NCBI GenBank assembly: GCA_964345365.1
Contig: CAYFQR010000021.1
Span: 1-26,631, forward strand
Direction of reading: 5' to 3'
Origin: RUG754 sp964345365
GTDB taxonomy: Bacteria; Bacillota; Clostridia; Peptostreptococcales; Anaerovoracaceae
DNA length: 26,631 nucleotides
How positions within the stretch are numbered: position 1 is the first letter of the stretch; the number at the start of each line of letters is the position of its first letter. The notes below the pieces were generated by a model, which saw only the letters and a list, made by a program, of their open reading frames with translations, had not been told where the DNA came from and did not search any database. Made by a program: the position numbers and the translations under genes. Of this stretch, positions 14,621 to 22,848 are shown piece by piece.

Positions 14621-16366
14621 GTGAAATTATCAAAAAGTTTTTTTAAGACCTTAAGGGAAGTTCCGAACGAAGCGGAAATTCCGAGCCATATACTGCTTTT
14701 AAGGGCAGGAATGATAAAAAAGATTGCAGCTGGTATATATTCATATATGCCTATGGGTTGGAGGACGATAAAAAAAATCGAAGAGATTGTCAGAGAAGAA
14801 ATGGACGCCAAGGGCGCACAGGAAATTGCAACCTCGGTGCTTCAACCGTCGGAACTTTGGGAAGAATCGGGAAGATGGGGAGCATACGGACCTGAAATGT
14901 GGAGGCTTGCCGACAGAAGCGGCAGACCGTTCTGCTTAGGCCCTACTGCAGAAGAGGTTTTCACTGATATTGTCAGAAACGATGTGAACTCATACAGACA
15001 GCTTCCGCTCATGCTTTATCAGATAACGGACAAGTTCAGAGATGAGGCACGCCCGCGTTTCGGCATGATGAGAGCAAGAAATTTCATCATGAAAGACAAC
15101 TATTCTTTCGACAGGGATGTCGAGGGAATGCACGAAAGCTACTTGAAGATGTATGATGCTTATTCGAGGGTGTTCACGAGATGCGGTCTTAATTTCAGGC
15201 CCGTTGAAGCTGATAACGGAGCGATAGGCGGCACGGGTTCACACGAATTCACGGCGCTTTGCGAGTTCGGAGAATCCGAGATAGTATATTGCGACAACTG
15301 CGACCTCGCCGCCACCGTTGAAAAGGCGGAATGCGTAGACGCAAAAAAAGAAAATGACGAGATGCTTCCTTTGGAAAAGGTGCATACACCGGGGACGAAG
15401 ACGATTAAAGAGGTGGCAAATTACCTCGGAATCGATGAAACACGTACAATCAAGGCTCTCCTTTTTCTCACCTATGATGAAGAAGGCAAGGAAAAGGAAT
15501 ATGTGGCGGCTTTTTTAAGGGGCGACAGAGAACTCAATATGACTAAACTTGTCAACGTGCTCGGAATAAGAGAATTCGACATAGAATTTGCCGACGAAGA
15601 AAAAATGGGAAGTCTGACAGGTTCTGTCGGCGGATTCACGGGGCCTATGGGTCTTCATAACTGTAAGATTGTGGTGGATTCCGAACTCACAGGATTACGA
15701 AATCTCGTTTCGGGGGCAAATGAAACGGATCACCATATTAAGAATGTCAACTACGGAAGAGATTACAAAGGCGACATAGTTACAGACATCAAGACGCTTA
15801 GAGAGGGCGATACCTGCCCTAAGTGCGGAAGCCCTGTAAAACATGCCAGAGGAGTAGAGGTTGGCCAGATATTTGAGCTCGGCAGCAAATATTCCGAAGC
15901 CATGCATGCCTACTACAAGGACGAAAATCAGCAGGACAGAGTTATGGAGATGGGTTGCTACGGAATAGGAATCTCGAGAACATTCCAGGCGATAATCGAT
16001 ATGCCGTCAAATCATGATGAAAACGGCATAATCTGGCCTATGAGCGTGGCTCCTTACCACGTTATAATCACTGAGGTAAAGCCGGGTGATGAGGCCCAGG
16101 ACGCTGTATCCGAAAAGATATACGAAGAACTCAAGGCGGCTTCTGTTGAAGTCATCTGGGATGACAGAGATGAACGCCCCGGAGTCAAGTTCAAAGACGC
16201 CGACCTTATCGGTATACCTATCAGAATAACCGTCGGCAAATTGGCCGGAGACGGTGTGGTTGAATACAAACTCAGGAGAGACAGCGAAAAAACCGAGATG
16301 ACGGTAGATGAAGCAATCCGAGCTGCAATAGATACCGTTCTTAAAGAAAAGAAAGGGATAGCGTAA
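14621..16366 (+). CDS. proS: Prolyl-tRNA synthetase
   Basis: A class II aminoacyl-tRNA synthetase of 581 aa that charges tRNA-Pro. It is the bacterial type with an inserted YbaK/INS editing domain (about residues 235-390; LRGDRELNMTKL and TGSVGGFTGPMGL), which hydrolyses misacylated Ala-tRNA-Pro. Motif 2 is visible as KFRDEARPRFG...RNFIMKDNYSF (about 138-163). Motif 3 begins at GCYGIGISR (445-453). GPTAEE (108-113) is the proline-binding TxE region. A C-terminal anticodon-binding domain ends the protein. The start is GTG 14621 after AGGAG about 10-12 nt upstream. It follows ispDF by 36 nt and runs into the CHR transporter pair without a gap. Confidence 0.96.
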   Translation: MKLSKSFFKTLREVPNEAEIPSHILLLRAGMIKKIAAGIYSYMPMGWRTIKKIEEIVREEMDAKGAQEIATSVLQPSELWEESGRWGAYGPEMWRLADRSGRPFCLGPTAEEVFTDIVRNDVNSYRQLPLMLYQITDKFRDEARPRFGMMRARNFIMKDNYSFDRDVEGMHESYLKMYDAYSRVFTRCGLNFRPVEADNGAIGGTGSHEFTALCEFGESEIVYCDNCDLAATVEKAECVDAKKENDEMLPLEKVHTPGTKTIKEVANYLGIDETRTIKALLFLTYDEEGKEKEYVAAFLRGDRELNMTKLVNVLGIREFDIEFADEEKMGSLTGSVGGFTGPMGLHNCKIVVDSELTGLRNLVSGANETDHHIKNVNYGRDYKGDIVTDIKTLREGDTCPKCGSPVKHARGVEVGQIFELGSKYSEAMHAYYKDENQQDRVMEMGCYGIGISRTFQAIIDMPSNHDENGIIWPMSVAPYHVIITEVKPGDEAQDAVSEKIYEELKAASVEVIWDDRDERPGVKFKDADLIGIPIRITVGKLAGDGVVEYKLRRDSEKTEMTVDEAIRAAIDTVLKEKKGIA

Positions 16367-16984
16367 TTGTCAAACGATAAGGGCAGCAAAAAAATATATC
16401 TGCAGCTTTTTGCGGAGTTCTTTACACTCGGACTTTTCACATTCGGCGGCGGAAATGCCATGATAGCCACCCTTCAGGACAGGCTTGAAAAAAAAGGTTG
16501 GCTCACTAACGAGGAGATTTTGGATTGCATAGTGGTGTCACAGTCCCTGCCGGGAGTTATTGCCGTAAACATGTCGGTATACGTCGGCTACAGGCTGAAA
16601 GGTTTTTTAGGCGCTTTGATTTCGGTAGCGGGGATGATATTACCGTCATTTGCGGTAATTATATTAATTGCTGTCTTTCTCGATAAATTCGAAACCAACC
16701 CTTACATAGAAGGCGCGCTTGTCGGTATCAGGGTTGCAGCTACGGGTCTTATACTCAGCGTAGCCTTGAAGATGGCACAAGCTACTCTTTGCAACAAAAA
16801 ACTGACGAAACGGGATTTGATTTTTTCCGTCATAATGCTTGTGCTTTCATTCAGCGTAATAACATTCTTCAATATAAGTGCGGCTTGGATGATAATATTC
16901 TCGATAATTGCGGGTATTACATATTGGTATGCAGTCGGCAACATAAAAAGGGCGACCGAAGGAGGTAAAAAAGATGTATCTTAA
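16367..16984 (+). CDS. chrA: CHR family (chromate transporter-like) subunit 1
   Basis: A 205-aa membrane protein with the single CHR domain. Family marks are FTLGLFTFGGGNAMIATLQ near the N-terminus, the SQSLPGVIAVNMSVYVGY stretch, and a long run of hydrophobic segments to residue 190. Short CHR proteins work as pairs of two half-size subunits, and the second subunit follows here with an 11-base overlap. In a few bacteria the family exports chromate; in anaerobes without such exposure the natural substrate is unknown. The start is TTG 16367, directly after the proS stop TAA, with AAGGG about 10 nt upstream. This tight packing suggests coupling to proS translation. Confidence 0.88.
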   Translation: MSNDKGSKKIYLQLFAEFFTLGLFTFGGGNAMIATLQDRLEKKGWLTNEEILDCIVVSQSLPGVIAVNMSVYVGYRLKGFLGALISVAGMILPSFAVIILIAVFLDKFETNPYIEGALVGIRVAATGLILSVALKMAQATLCNKKLTKRDLIFSVIMLVLSFSVITFFNISAAWMIIFSIIAGITYWYAVGNIKRATEGGKKDVS

Positions 16985-17537
16985 AATGTTTTTTACCTTT
17001 GTGAAGATAGGCTTTTTGGGGTTCGGCGGCGGGCTCGCCATACTCCCTATGATATATCAGGGAGTAAGTAAATTCACGGCGATTACACAGGAAGAGTTTG
17101 CGAACCTTTTCGGTATTTCGCAGGCTACGCCGGGTCCCATTGCGATAAATGCCGCAACCTTTGTCGGCTTCAAGGCCGCAGGGATTACCGGAGCCTTCAT
17201 AGCGACGGCGGGTGTAGCCATGCCGTCATTCATACTCGTGATTATTGTCGCAAGATTCCTTATGAAAAATCGCGAAAATCCTTTGGTGGAAGGGGCTTTT
17301 GTCGGTATAAGACCTATGACGGTCGGGATGATTGCCTCAGCTGTGATATATGTGGGCGTGAGTTCCTTATTGGATGCTCCTCTGTCCGAAATAACCGGTA
17401 TTACCGCTCTCATTAATGCGGTCAACCCGATAGCGCTGATTATGGCTGCGGTAACCTTTATACTCATGAAAAAGACGAAGTTGGGAGCTATTAAACTGAT
17501 AATCTTAATGGGCGTAATCGGGGCATTTATATGCTGA
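16974..17537 (+). CDS. chrA: CHR family (chromate transporter-like) subunit 2
   Basis: The partner half-transporter, 187 aa, with the same CHR domain pattern: FVKIGFLGFGGGLAILPMI, then SQATPGPIAINAATFVGFK. About five or six hydrophobic segments follow. The ATG is preceded by GGAGG (16961-16965) inside the previous gene and overlaps it by 11 bases. The two subunits differ in sequence and are predicted to insert with opposite orientation, as known for paired short CHR proteins. Substrate is unproven; the name chromate transporter rests only on the family. Confidence 0.88.
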   Translation: MYLKMFFTFVKIGFLGFGGGLAILPMIYQGVSKFTAITQEEFANLFGISQATPGPIAINAATFVGFKAAGITGAFIATAGVAMPSFILVIIVARFLMKNRENPLVEGAFVGIRPMTVGMIASAVIYVGVSSLLDAPLSEITGITALINAVNPIALIMAAVTFILMKKTKLGAIKLIILMGVIGAFIC

Positions 17538-17696
17538 AAACAAATAGACAAAGAATTAATATCCCGATGCTCTGCTTTATTTACAACGGATACCCGAAAC
17601 GGAGAAAACGGTTGCGAAGAGATAAGGCAATACAGGGGACCAGAATTGCTTGAAAAATACAAAATATATAGTGAACTATGATAAAAGGAGACAAAA

Positions 17697-18179
17697 ATGA
17701 CTGAATTTATAATCGAAATGGAAGACGGCGGAATGATGAAAGGTGAACTCTATCCCGAGCATGCGCCGATAACTGTAGAAAACTTCGTTAAGCTCGCCAA
17801 AGAGGGCTTTTATGACGGGCTCAAATTCCACAGGGTAATACCTGACTTCATGATTCAGGGAGGAGACCCTAACGGAAACGGTACAGGCGGCCCGGGATAT
17901 TCGATAAAGGGTGAGTTCTCTGCGAACGGAGTCGTAAACGAGCTCAAGCATACGAGAGGAGTTCTCTCAATGGCAAGGTCGATGAATCCCGATTCGGCAG
18001 GCTCGCAGTTTTTCATCATGGTTGCAAAGGCAAATCACCTTGACGGGCAGTATGCGGCTTTCGGTAAGGTTACCGAAGGAATGGATACCGCGGACAGCAT
18101 CGTTTCGGTAAGACGCGACTATAACGATAGACCGCTTGAAGATCAGATTATAAAGACGATAAGCATAATAGAAGAATAA
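17697..18179 (+). CDS. Cyclophilin-type peptidyl-prolyl cis-trans isomerase
   Basis: A 160-aa single-domain cyclophilin without a signal peptide, so cytoplasmic. It speeds proline isomerisation during protein folding. The active-site stretch FHRVIPDFMIQGGDP holds R46, F51 and Q54. GSQFFI (102-107) and LDGQYAAFGKV follow, in which the Trp of cyclosporin-sensitive enzymes is replaced by Tyr, as in most bacterial members. AAAAGGAG precedes the ATG. It lies 159 nt after the CHR genes and 27 nt before cysS, so it is probably cotranscribed with cysS. No terminator is visible on either side. Confidence 0.94.
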   Translation: MTEFIIEMEDGGMMKGELYPEHAPITVENFVKLAKEGFYDGLKFHRVIPDFMIQGGDPNGNGTGGPGYSIKGEFSANGVVNELKHTRGVLSMARSMNPDSAGSQFFIMVAKANHLDGQYAAFGKVTEGMDTADSIVSVRRDYNDRPLEDQIIKTISIIEE

Positions 18180-18206
18180 TTTTTTGCATTTAATTGAGGT
18201 AAAGTT

Positions 18207-19661
18207 ATGAAAACAATTCCTGAAATAAGATTATATAACAGTCTGACGAGAAGCAGGGACATCCTTAAAACTCACGAGCCGGGCAAGCTCGGACTCTATA
18301 CCTGCGGGCCGACGGTTTATCACTATGCGCATATAGGAAACCTCAGGTCATACATAATGGAGGATATACTCGACAGATTCTTAAGATATGTAGGTTATGA
18401 CGTAAAGCGCGTAGCCAATATCACCGACGTGGGACATCTATCTTCCGATGCCGATGAGGGCGAGGACAAGATGGTAAAGGGTGCGAAGCGTGAGAAGAAG
18501 ACCGTCATGGAAATCGCACAGTATTATACCGACGCATTCTCTTCCGACTGCGAGAAACTCAACATCAGAAAGCCTGACGTCATCGAGCCGGCGAGTAACT
18601 GCATACCGGAATACATTGAGATGATTTCCGTATTGCTCGACAAGGGTTACGCTTACAAGGCGGGCGGAAATGTCTATTTTGATACGTCAAAATTAGATAA
18701 ATACTATGTTTTTAATGAGCATGATGAAGAGGATTTGGTAGTCGGAGCCAGAGAAGGCGTTGAAGAGGACACCAATAAGAGAAATAAGACGGACTTCGTG
18801 CTTTGGTTCACGCAGTCCAAGTTTGAAGATCAGGCACTCAAGTGGGAATCTCCGTTTTTTGATGAAATGGGATACCCTGGCTGGCATATAGAATGCTCAT
18901 GCATTTCCAGGAAGCACCTGGGAGACTACCTCGACATACATTGCGGCGGAGTGGACAACATGTTCCCACATCACACCAATGAGATAGCGCAGTCGGAGAG
19001 CTATCTGGGACACGAATGGTGTCCGCAGTGGTTCCATGTGGCTCATCTCAACGATGAAACGGGTAAGATGTCGAAATCGAAGGGGGAATTCTTGACGGTA
19101 TCTCTCCTTGAAAGAATGGGCTATGACCCGCTCGCTTACAGATTCTTTTGCCTCGGCTCACATTACAGAAAATCACTCGTTTTCTCTTTCGAGGCGCTCG
19201 ATAATGCCGTTCAGCAGTACGATAAGCTGATTGGGAGAATCGCACAGACGGAACCGAAAGAGAATGATGAAACGGACAGAGCGGTTTTAGAGTCATACAG
19301 AGACAAATTTATAAAAGCTCTCTCTATGGACCTCAATACCGCCAACGCGGTATCACTTCTCTATGATGTTCTTAAAGCTGAAACCGACGACAGGACGAAA
19401 CTGGATATAATCGAGGACTTCGATACGGTTCTAAGCCTCAATCTCATAGAAGCGGCGGCAAAAATCAGGGAAGAGAATGCTGAAAAAGAAAAGAACAAAT
19501 TTGCCGGAATACCTCAGGAAATAGTCGACATGGTTCATGAGAGAGACGAGGCAAAGAAAGCCAAGAACTTTGCAAGAGCGGATGAGCTTAGAGATATGGT
19601 AAAGGCGGCAGGCTATACCATAAAAGACACACCGCAGGGAGCAGAGGTAGTTAAGGATTGA
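18207..19661 (+). CDS. cysS: Cysteinyl-tRNA synthetase
   Basis: A class I synthetase of 484 aa that charges tRNA-Cys. C33 in YTCGPTVYHYAHIGNL is the first zinc ligand, and the HIGH motif is HIGN (42-45). The other zinc ligands are in WHIECSCIS and HHTNEIAQS. KMSKS lies at 287-291. A helical DALR/anticodon region follows and the C-terminus is basic. Length is typical (about 465-485). GAGGT precedes the ATG. The stop overlaps the ancestral start of the PnuC-like gene as TGATG, and this gene is part of the conserved cysS-mrnC-rlmB-sigH neighbourhood, interrupted here by two transporter genes. Confidence 0.96.
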   Translation: MKTIPEIRLYNSLTRSRDILKTHEPGKLGLYTCGPTVYHYAHIGNLRSYIMEDILDRFLRYVGYDVKRVANITDVGHLSSDADEGEDKMVKGAKREKKTVMEIAQYYTDAFSSDCEKLNIRKPDVIEPASNCIPEYIEMISVLLDKGYAYKAGGNVYFDTSKLDKYYVFNEHDEEDLVVGAREGVEEDTNKRNKTDFVLWFTQSKFEDQALKWESPFFDEMGYPGWHIECSCISRKHLGDYLDIHCGGVDNMFPHHTNEIAQSESYLGHEWCPQWFHVAHLNDETGKMSKSKGEFLTVSLLERMGYDPLAYRFFCLGSHYRKSLVFSFEALDNAVQQYDKLIGRIAQTEPKENDETDRAVLESYRDKFIKALSMDLNTANAVSLLYDVLKAETDDRTKLDIIEDFDTVLSLNLIEAAAKIREENAEKEKNKFAGIPQEIVDMVHERDEAKKAKNFARADELRDMVKAAGYTIKDTPQGAEVVKD

Positions 19662-19720
19662 TGATAAAAAGACTTTGGTAATATTTTACAACGTATGAGA
19701 AAAGCTGGTTTTTCAGCGTA

Positions 19721-20425
19721 TTGATTTTAGCGTTTATCTTCGCGTACCTATTTCCGGAGGAAGACGTTAACGGCATAAACGGTAAGGCTATAATGGCGCT
19801 TTACCTTTCCAATATTTTTACCAACATACTCTGTGAGCTTCTTATAAGCAAGCAGAGCAAGTGGAACTTCATCGTGTCGCTTTTCGTTGAGGCGACGGAG
19901 ATAGCTATCTATGTGCTTCTTGCCTACAGATTTGCGACTATGATGACCACGATATTCTTCTGGATTCCGATAGACATACTCAGTTTTATAAGCTGGCACA
20001 GACATCCTGACAGGCAAGAGAAGGCGCTAACCGAAGTTCGCAAGCTTTCGGGCTGGGCGGAGGTAGCGATAATCGCGGGTATTATAGTTTGGACGGTCGG
20101 TGTCGGTTCATACTTGGCAGGCATGGGTACCATGACTGACCTCTTTCACGGCAACCGCGACCTTGAAATAATATGTGCATATCTTGATGCGATGGTTAGT
20201 GCGGTCGCAATCTGCAACGGTGTATTCATCTTTTTCAGGATAAGAGAGCAGTGGATAGCATGGTACATCAATTCAATATTGGAAGCGGTGATAAATATTA
20301 TCGCGGGGCAATATGTACTTCTTGTGCTGAAATTAGGATACCTTACCAACACGACTTACGGATACATAAAGTGGACAAAATATATCAAGGCACATCAGGC
20401 GGAGCCTGAAGCTGAAAGCAATTAG
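19721..20425 (+). CDS. pnuC: PnuC-like nicotinamide mononucleotide/riboside transporter, 5' end disrupted
   Basis: A polytopic membrane protein of the PnuC family, which moves nicotinamide riboside or a related vitamin into the cell. About seven hydrophobic segments are present, with WNFIVSLFVEATEIAIYVLLAY, a FFWIPIDILSFISWHRH stretch, and an aromatic C-terminal half (REQWIAWYINSILEAV). The natural start is probably ATG 19661, overlapping the cysS stop as TGATG and preceded by AAGGA. That frame reads MIKRLW, then TAA (19679-19681), then continues YFTTYEKSWFFSVLILAF without interruption. The first usable start after this nonsense codon is TTG 19721, inside the first membrane helix and without a ribosome binding site. 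The gene is therefore likely inactive or weakly expressed here, unless the TAA is a sequencing error. Confidence 0.75.
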   Translation: MILAFIFAYLFPEEDVNGINGKAIMALYLSNIFTNILCELLISKQSKWNFIVSLFVEATEIAIYVLLAYRFATMMTTIFFWIPIDILSFISWHRHPDRQEKALTEVRKLSGWAEVAIIAGIIVWTVGVGSYLAGMGTMTDLFHGNRDLEIICAYLDAMVSAVAICNGVFIFFRIREQWIAWYINSILEAVINIIAGQYVLLVLKLGYLTNTTYGYIKWTKYIKAHQAEPEAESN

Positions 20426-20442
20426 GAAAGGATGCAAAATAT

Positions 20443-21351
20443 ATGGAATCAATCGACAAAAAAACATATAAAGAAGGGCTCGCCTCGGCGCTAAGTTGCA
20501 ACATTTGGTGGGGAATAATGCCGCTATACTGGAATATGCTTAAGCCGATCGGTTCCGACGTTATAATTTTTTACAGGATAGTTTTGGTTGCGGTGGCTTG
20601 CCTCATAGCAGCTCTCATTAAACATCCTGTCGAAGAAATAATCGAGCCGCTGAAGGACAAGAAGACTCTCTTCAGATTTATAGCAAGCGGAGTTTTGATT
20701 ACGGTGAATTGGTCCATATATATCTGGGCGGTAAATGCCGGCTATGTAATACAGACTTGCATAGGCTACTATATAGAGCCTCTCGTGGTATGCTTTTTCG
20801 GACTTTTCTTATTTAAGGAGTCCTTCAATAAATACAAAAAAATAGCACTGCTCTTTGCCGGAGCAGGTGTGGTGACAGTTATTATTTATTTCAAAGAGGT
20901 TCCGCTGATTGCGGTTTCACTTGCAATAACCTTCGCCGTTTATGCCGCAATGAAAAAGGGACTGAATAAACCGCCGATACTGTCGCTGTTTTATGAAACG
21001 ATTTTTTTAGCACCGTTAGCCTTAATCGTTATAATATTTTGGGAGACGACCGGACGGGGTGCTCTTGATCAGGCAAGCGGCTTCAAGTATTTTTTGCTCA
21101 TGTTCTGCGGACTTTTTACCGCACTGCCGCTTACATTGTTTGCAAACGCCGCCAACAAAATCAGCATGTTCATGCTCGGGCTCAGCGAATATATTTCGCC
21201 GACGATATCGCTCTTTATAGGCATATATATATTTAAGGAAGATTTCGTGCCGGTTCAGCTCATTGCATTTGCGATTATTTGGATAGGCCTTGTCTTTTTC
21301 AGCTACGGCGAATATAGGGAATTGAAAAAGACACGGGGTGTGCAGAAATGA
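20443..21351 (+). CDS. rarD: RarD/EamA family permease
   Basis: A 302-aa inner-membrane protein of the drug/metabolite transporter superfamily, with about ten hydrophobic segments arranged as two five-helix halves. The opening SALSCNIWWGIMPLYWNMLK and the YRIVLV helix are typical of RarD. The later SEYISPTISLFIGIYIFKED is the second-half signature. RarD was named in chloramphenicol-related studies of Pseudomonas, but the substrate is unknown and the resistance link is not general. AAAGGAT precedes the ATG. The last four bases overlap the mrnC start (ATGA), so the two are translationally coupled. Confidence 0.85.
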   Translation: MESIDKKTYKEGLASALSCNIWWGIMPLYWNMLKPIGSDVIIFYRIVLVAVACLIAALIKHPVEEIIEPLKDKKTLFRFIASGVLITVNWSIYIWAVNAGYVIQTCIGYYIEPLVVCFFGLFLFKESFNKYKKIALLFAGAGVVTVIIYFKEVPLIAVSLAITFAVYAAMKKGLNKPPILSLFYETIFLAPLALIVIIFWETTGRGALDQASGFKYFLLMFCGLFTALPLTLFANAANKISMFMLGLSEYISPTISLFIGIYIFKEDFVPVQLIAFAIIWIGLVFFSYGEYRELKKTRGVQK

Positions 21352-21770
21352 AAAGTGAAGTTAAGCCTTCAACCCTCAACACGATTGCCCTTGCTTTTAT
21401 CGGCGACGCGGTGTATGAAAGATACGTGAGGGAACATGTTATAAAAAGAGGTATCAGACATGCCGACGAGTTGCATAAGGCCGCGGTCTCTTATGTGCGC
21501 GCGGAAGCACAGGCCTATGCTGTTAGAAAACTCATTGAGGCATCTTTAACCGATGAGGAAGCCGCAGTTGTGAGGCGGGCAAGAAATCACAGAAACACCG
21601 CAGCGAAGCGCGCCAAGGCGGGAAAAAAGGATAACGACCCGATGAGTGACAAATATGCCACGGCATTCGAGGCTTTGGTAGGACATTTATATCTGTCGGG
21701 TGAAGAAGAAAGACTTGATGAACTCGTAAATGAGGCAATTAGTATCATTGAAGACGGGATGAAAAAATAA
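21348..21770 (+). CDS. mrnC: Mini-ribonuclease III (23S rRNA maturation)
   Basis: A 140-aa protein with only the RNase III catalytic domain and no double-stranded RNA-binding domain. It trims the ends of 23S rRNA precursor as a dimer. The signature LAFIGDAVYERYVREH holds catalytic D20. A basic stretch (RRARNHRNTAAKRAKAGKKD) contacts RNA, and the C-terminal YATAFEALVGHLYLSGEEERL supplies the second acidic pair. It overlaps rarD by four bases and sits in its conserved place downstream of cysS and upstream of rlmB. An 88-nt spacer with a small direct repeat (CGACGAAAC at 21772 and 21786) separates it from thyA. Confidence 0.94.
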   Translation: MKSEVKPSTLNTIALAFIGDAVYERYVREHVIKRGIRHADELHKAAVSYVRAEAQAYAVRKLIEASLTDEEAAVVRRARNHRNTAAKRAKAGKKDNDPMSDKYATAFEALVGHLYLSGEEERLDELVNEAISIIEDGMKK

Positions 21771-21861
21771 ACGACGAAACAACATCGACGAAACGGCTTC
21801 CCGAAAAAATGACTGAATGACATAACCATACCATATATAAGTGAAATTATAGGAGAGATTG

Positions 21862-22692
21862 ATGAGCAGAGCAGATGAACTTTTCAAGGCGATGTGCCAA
21901 AAAATATTAGATGAGGGATTTTCGACCGAGGGAGAAGATGTGCGCGCGAGGTGGGATGACGGAAGTCCTGCCTACACCATAAAAACTTTCGGGGTTGTGA
22001 ACCGCTATAACCTCGCGGAAGAGTTCCCTGCACTCACTTTAAGACCGACCGCGATTAAGTCGGCTATGGATGAGGTTCTCTGGATATGGCAAAGGAAGTC
22101 TAATAATATCAATGACCTCAAGCCGCATATATGGGATGAGTGGGCGGACGAAGACGGCTCCATCGGCAAAGCATACGGCTATCAGATGGCAAAAAAGTAC
22201 CGCTTTGCACAGGGTGAAATGGATCAGGTTGACAATGTCCTTTGGCTTCTTAAGAATCAACCTCAGTCAAGAAGGATAATGACGAATATATATAATTTCG
22301 ATGACCTTGCCGAGATGAATCTTGAACCATGCGCATATTCGATGACATTCAATGTGACGGGGAACAAACTTAACGGAATACTTAACCAGCGTTCTCAGGA
22401 CATTTTGGCGGCAAATAATTGGAACGTGGTGCAATATTCTTTGCTTCTCATGATGTTTGCTCAGGTTTCAGGACTTGAAGCCGGCGAGCTCATCCACGTA
22501 ATATCGGATGCACACATATATAACAGGCATATACCTATAATAGAGGAACTCATAAAAAGGCCGGCTTTCAATGCTCCGAAGGTAAGCCTTAATAAAAGAA
22601 TAGACAATTTCTATGATTTTACTACGGATGATGTTACAGTAGAGAATTATGAAGCGAATCCGCAGATAAAGAATATTCCGATAGCGGTCTGA
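21862..22692 (+). CDS. thyA: Thymidylate synthase (ThyA type)
   Basis: A 276-aa enzyme that methylates dUMP to dTMP with methylenetetrahydrofolate and releases dihydrofolate. The catalytic cysteine is C157 in LEPCAYSM, later motifs are LNQRSQDILAANNWNVVQYS and HVISDAHIYNRH, and the N-terminal region contains KTFGVVNRYNLAEEFPALTLR. I start at ATG 21862, preceded by AGGAGA (21851-21856); a TTG three bases upstream is unlikely. Because ThyA makes dihydrofolate, it needs dihydrofolate reductase, and folA lies just downstream. Clostridial relatives often have the flavin enzyme ThyX in this cluster instead. Confidence 0.95.
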   Translation: MSRADELFKAMCQKILDEGFSTEGEDVRARWDDGSPAYTIKTFGVVNRYNLAEEFPALTLRPTAIKSAMDEVLWIWQRKSNNINDLKPHIWDEWADEDGSIGKAYGYQMAKKYRFAQGEMDQVDNVLWLLKNQPQSRRIMTNIYNFDDLAEMNLEPCAYSMTFNVTGNKLNGILNQRSQDILAANNWNVVQYSLLLMMFAQVSGLEAGELIHVISDAHIYNRHIPIIEELIKRPAFNAPKVSLNKRIDNFYDFTTDDVTVENYEANPQIKNIPIAV

Positions 22693-22700
22693 GTCAATAG

Positions 22701-22794
22701 CTGTAATAAACGAATGATAAAGGTTGCCTTGATTACAGCAATAGCGGCACGGATTTATGATATAGCAGAGAACACTCGTGATTTCAGTCATGAG
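22701..22794 (+). repeat. Two hairpins in the thyA-folA spacer
   Basis: GCTGTAAT (22701-22708) and ATTACAGC (22732-22739) form an inverted repeat with a 23-nt loop. CTCGTGA (22775-22781) pairs with TCATGAG (22788-22794), with one wobble. Neither is followed by a T-run, so they are not standard terminators. They may affect expression of folA relative to thyA. Confidence 0.35.
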
Positions 22795-22845
22795 AGGTTC
22801 AAGGGAAAACCGCAAAAAACACAATTCGGGAAAGGGAGGTTTTAG
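22714..22845 (+). CDS. Possible small ORF between thyA and folA
   Basis: A 43-codon frame from ATG 22714 to TAG 22843-22845 fills most of the 156-nt spacer. It starts hydrophobic (MIKVALITAIAARI) and ends basic (GKPQKTQFGKGRF). It is in the same frame as thyA before it and folA after it. There is no ribosome binding site, and the folA binding site GGGAGG lies inside its last codons. It may be a short coupling peptide, a relic, or chance. I do not recognise it. Confidence 0.2.
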   Translation: MIKVALITAIAARIYDIAENTRDFSHERFKGKPQKTQFGKGRF

Positions 22846-22848
22846 GAC

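Noticed and set aside
17531..17653. A 40-codon basic ORF overlapping the end of the second CHR gene
   Set aside because: It starts inside the stop region of that gene (ATGCTGA) and has only a weak GGGG upstream. Its basic composition (RRKRLRRDK) is not protein-like enough to claim without conservation.
21772..21794. 9-bp direct repeat CGACGAAAC spaced by 5 nt
   Set aside because: There are only two short copies, with no array or site context. It may be chance or a binding site, but nothing supports that.
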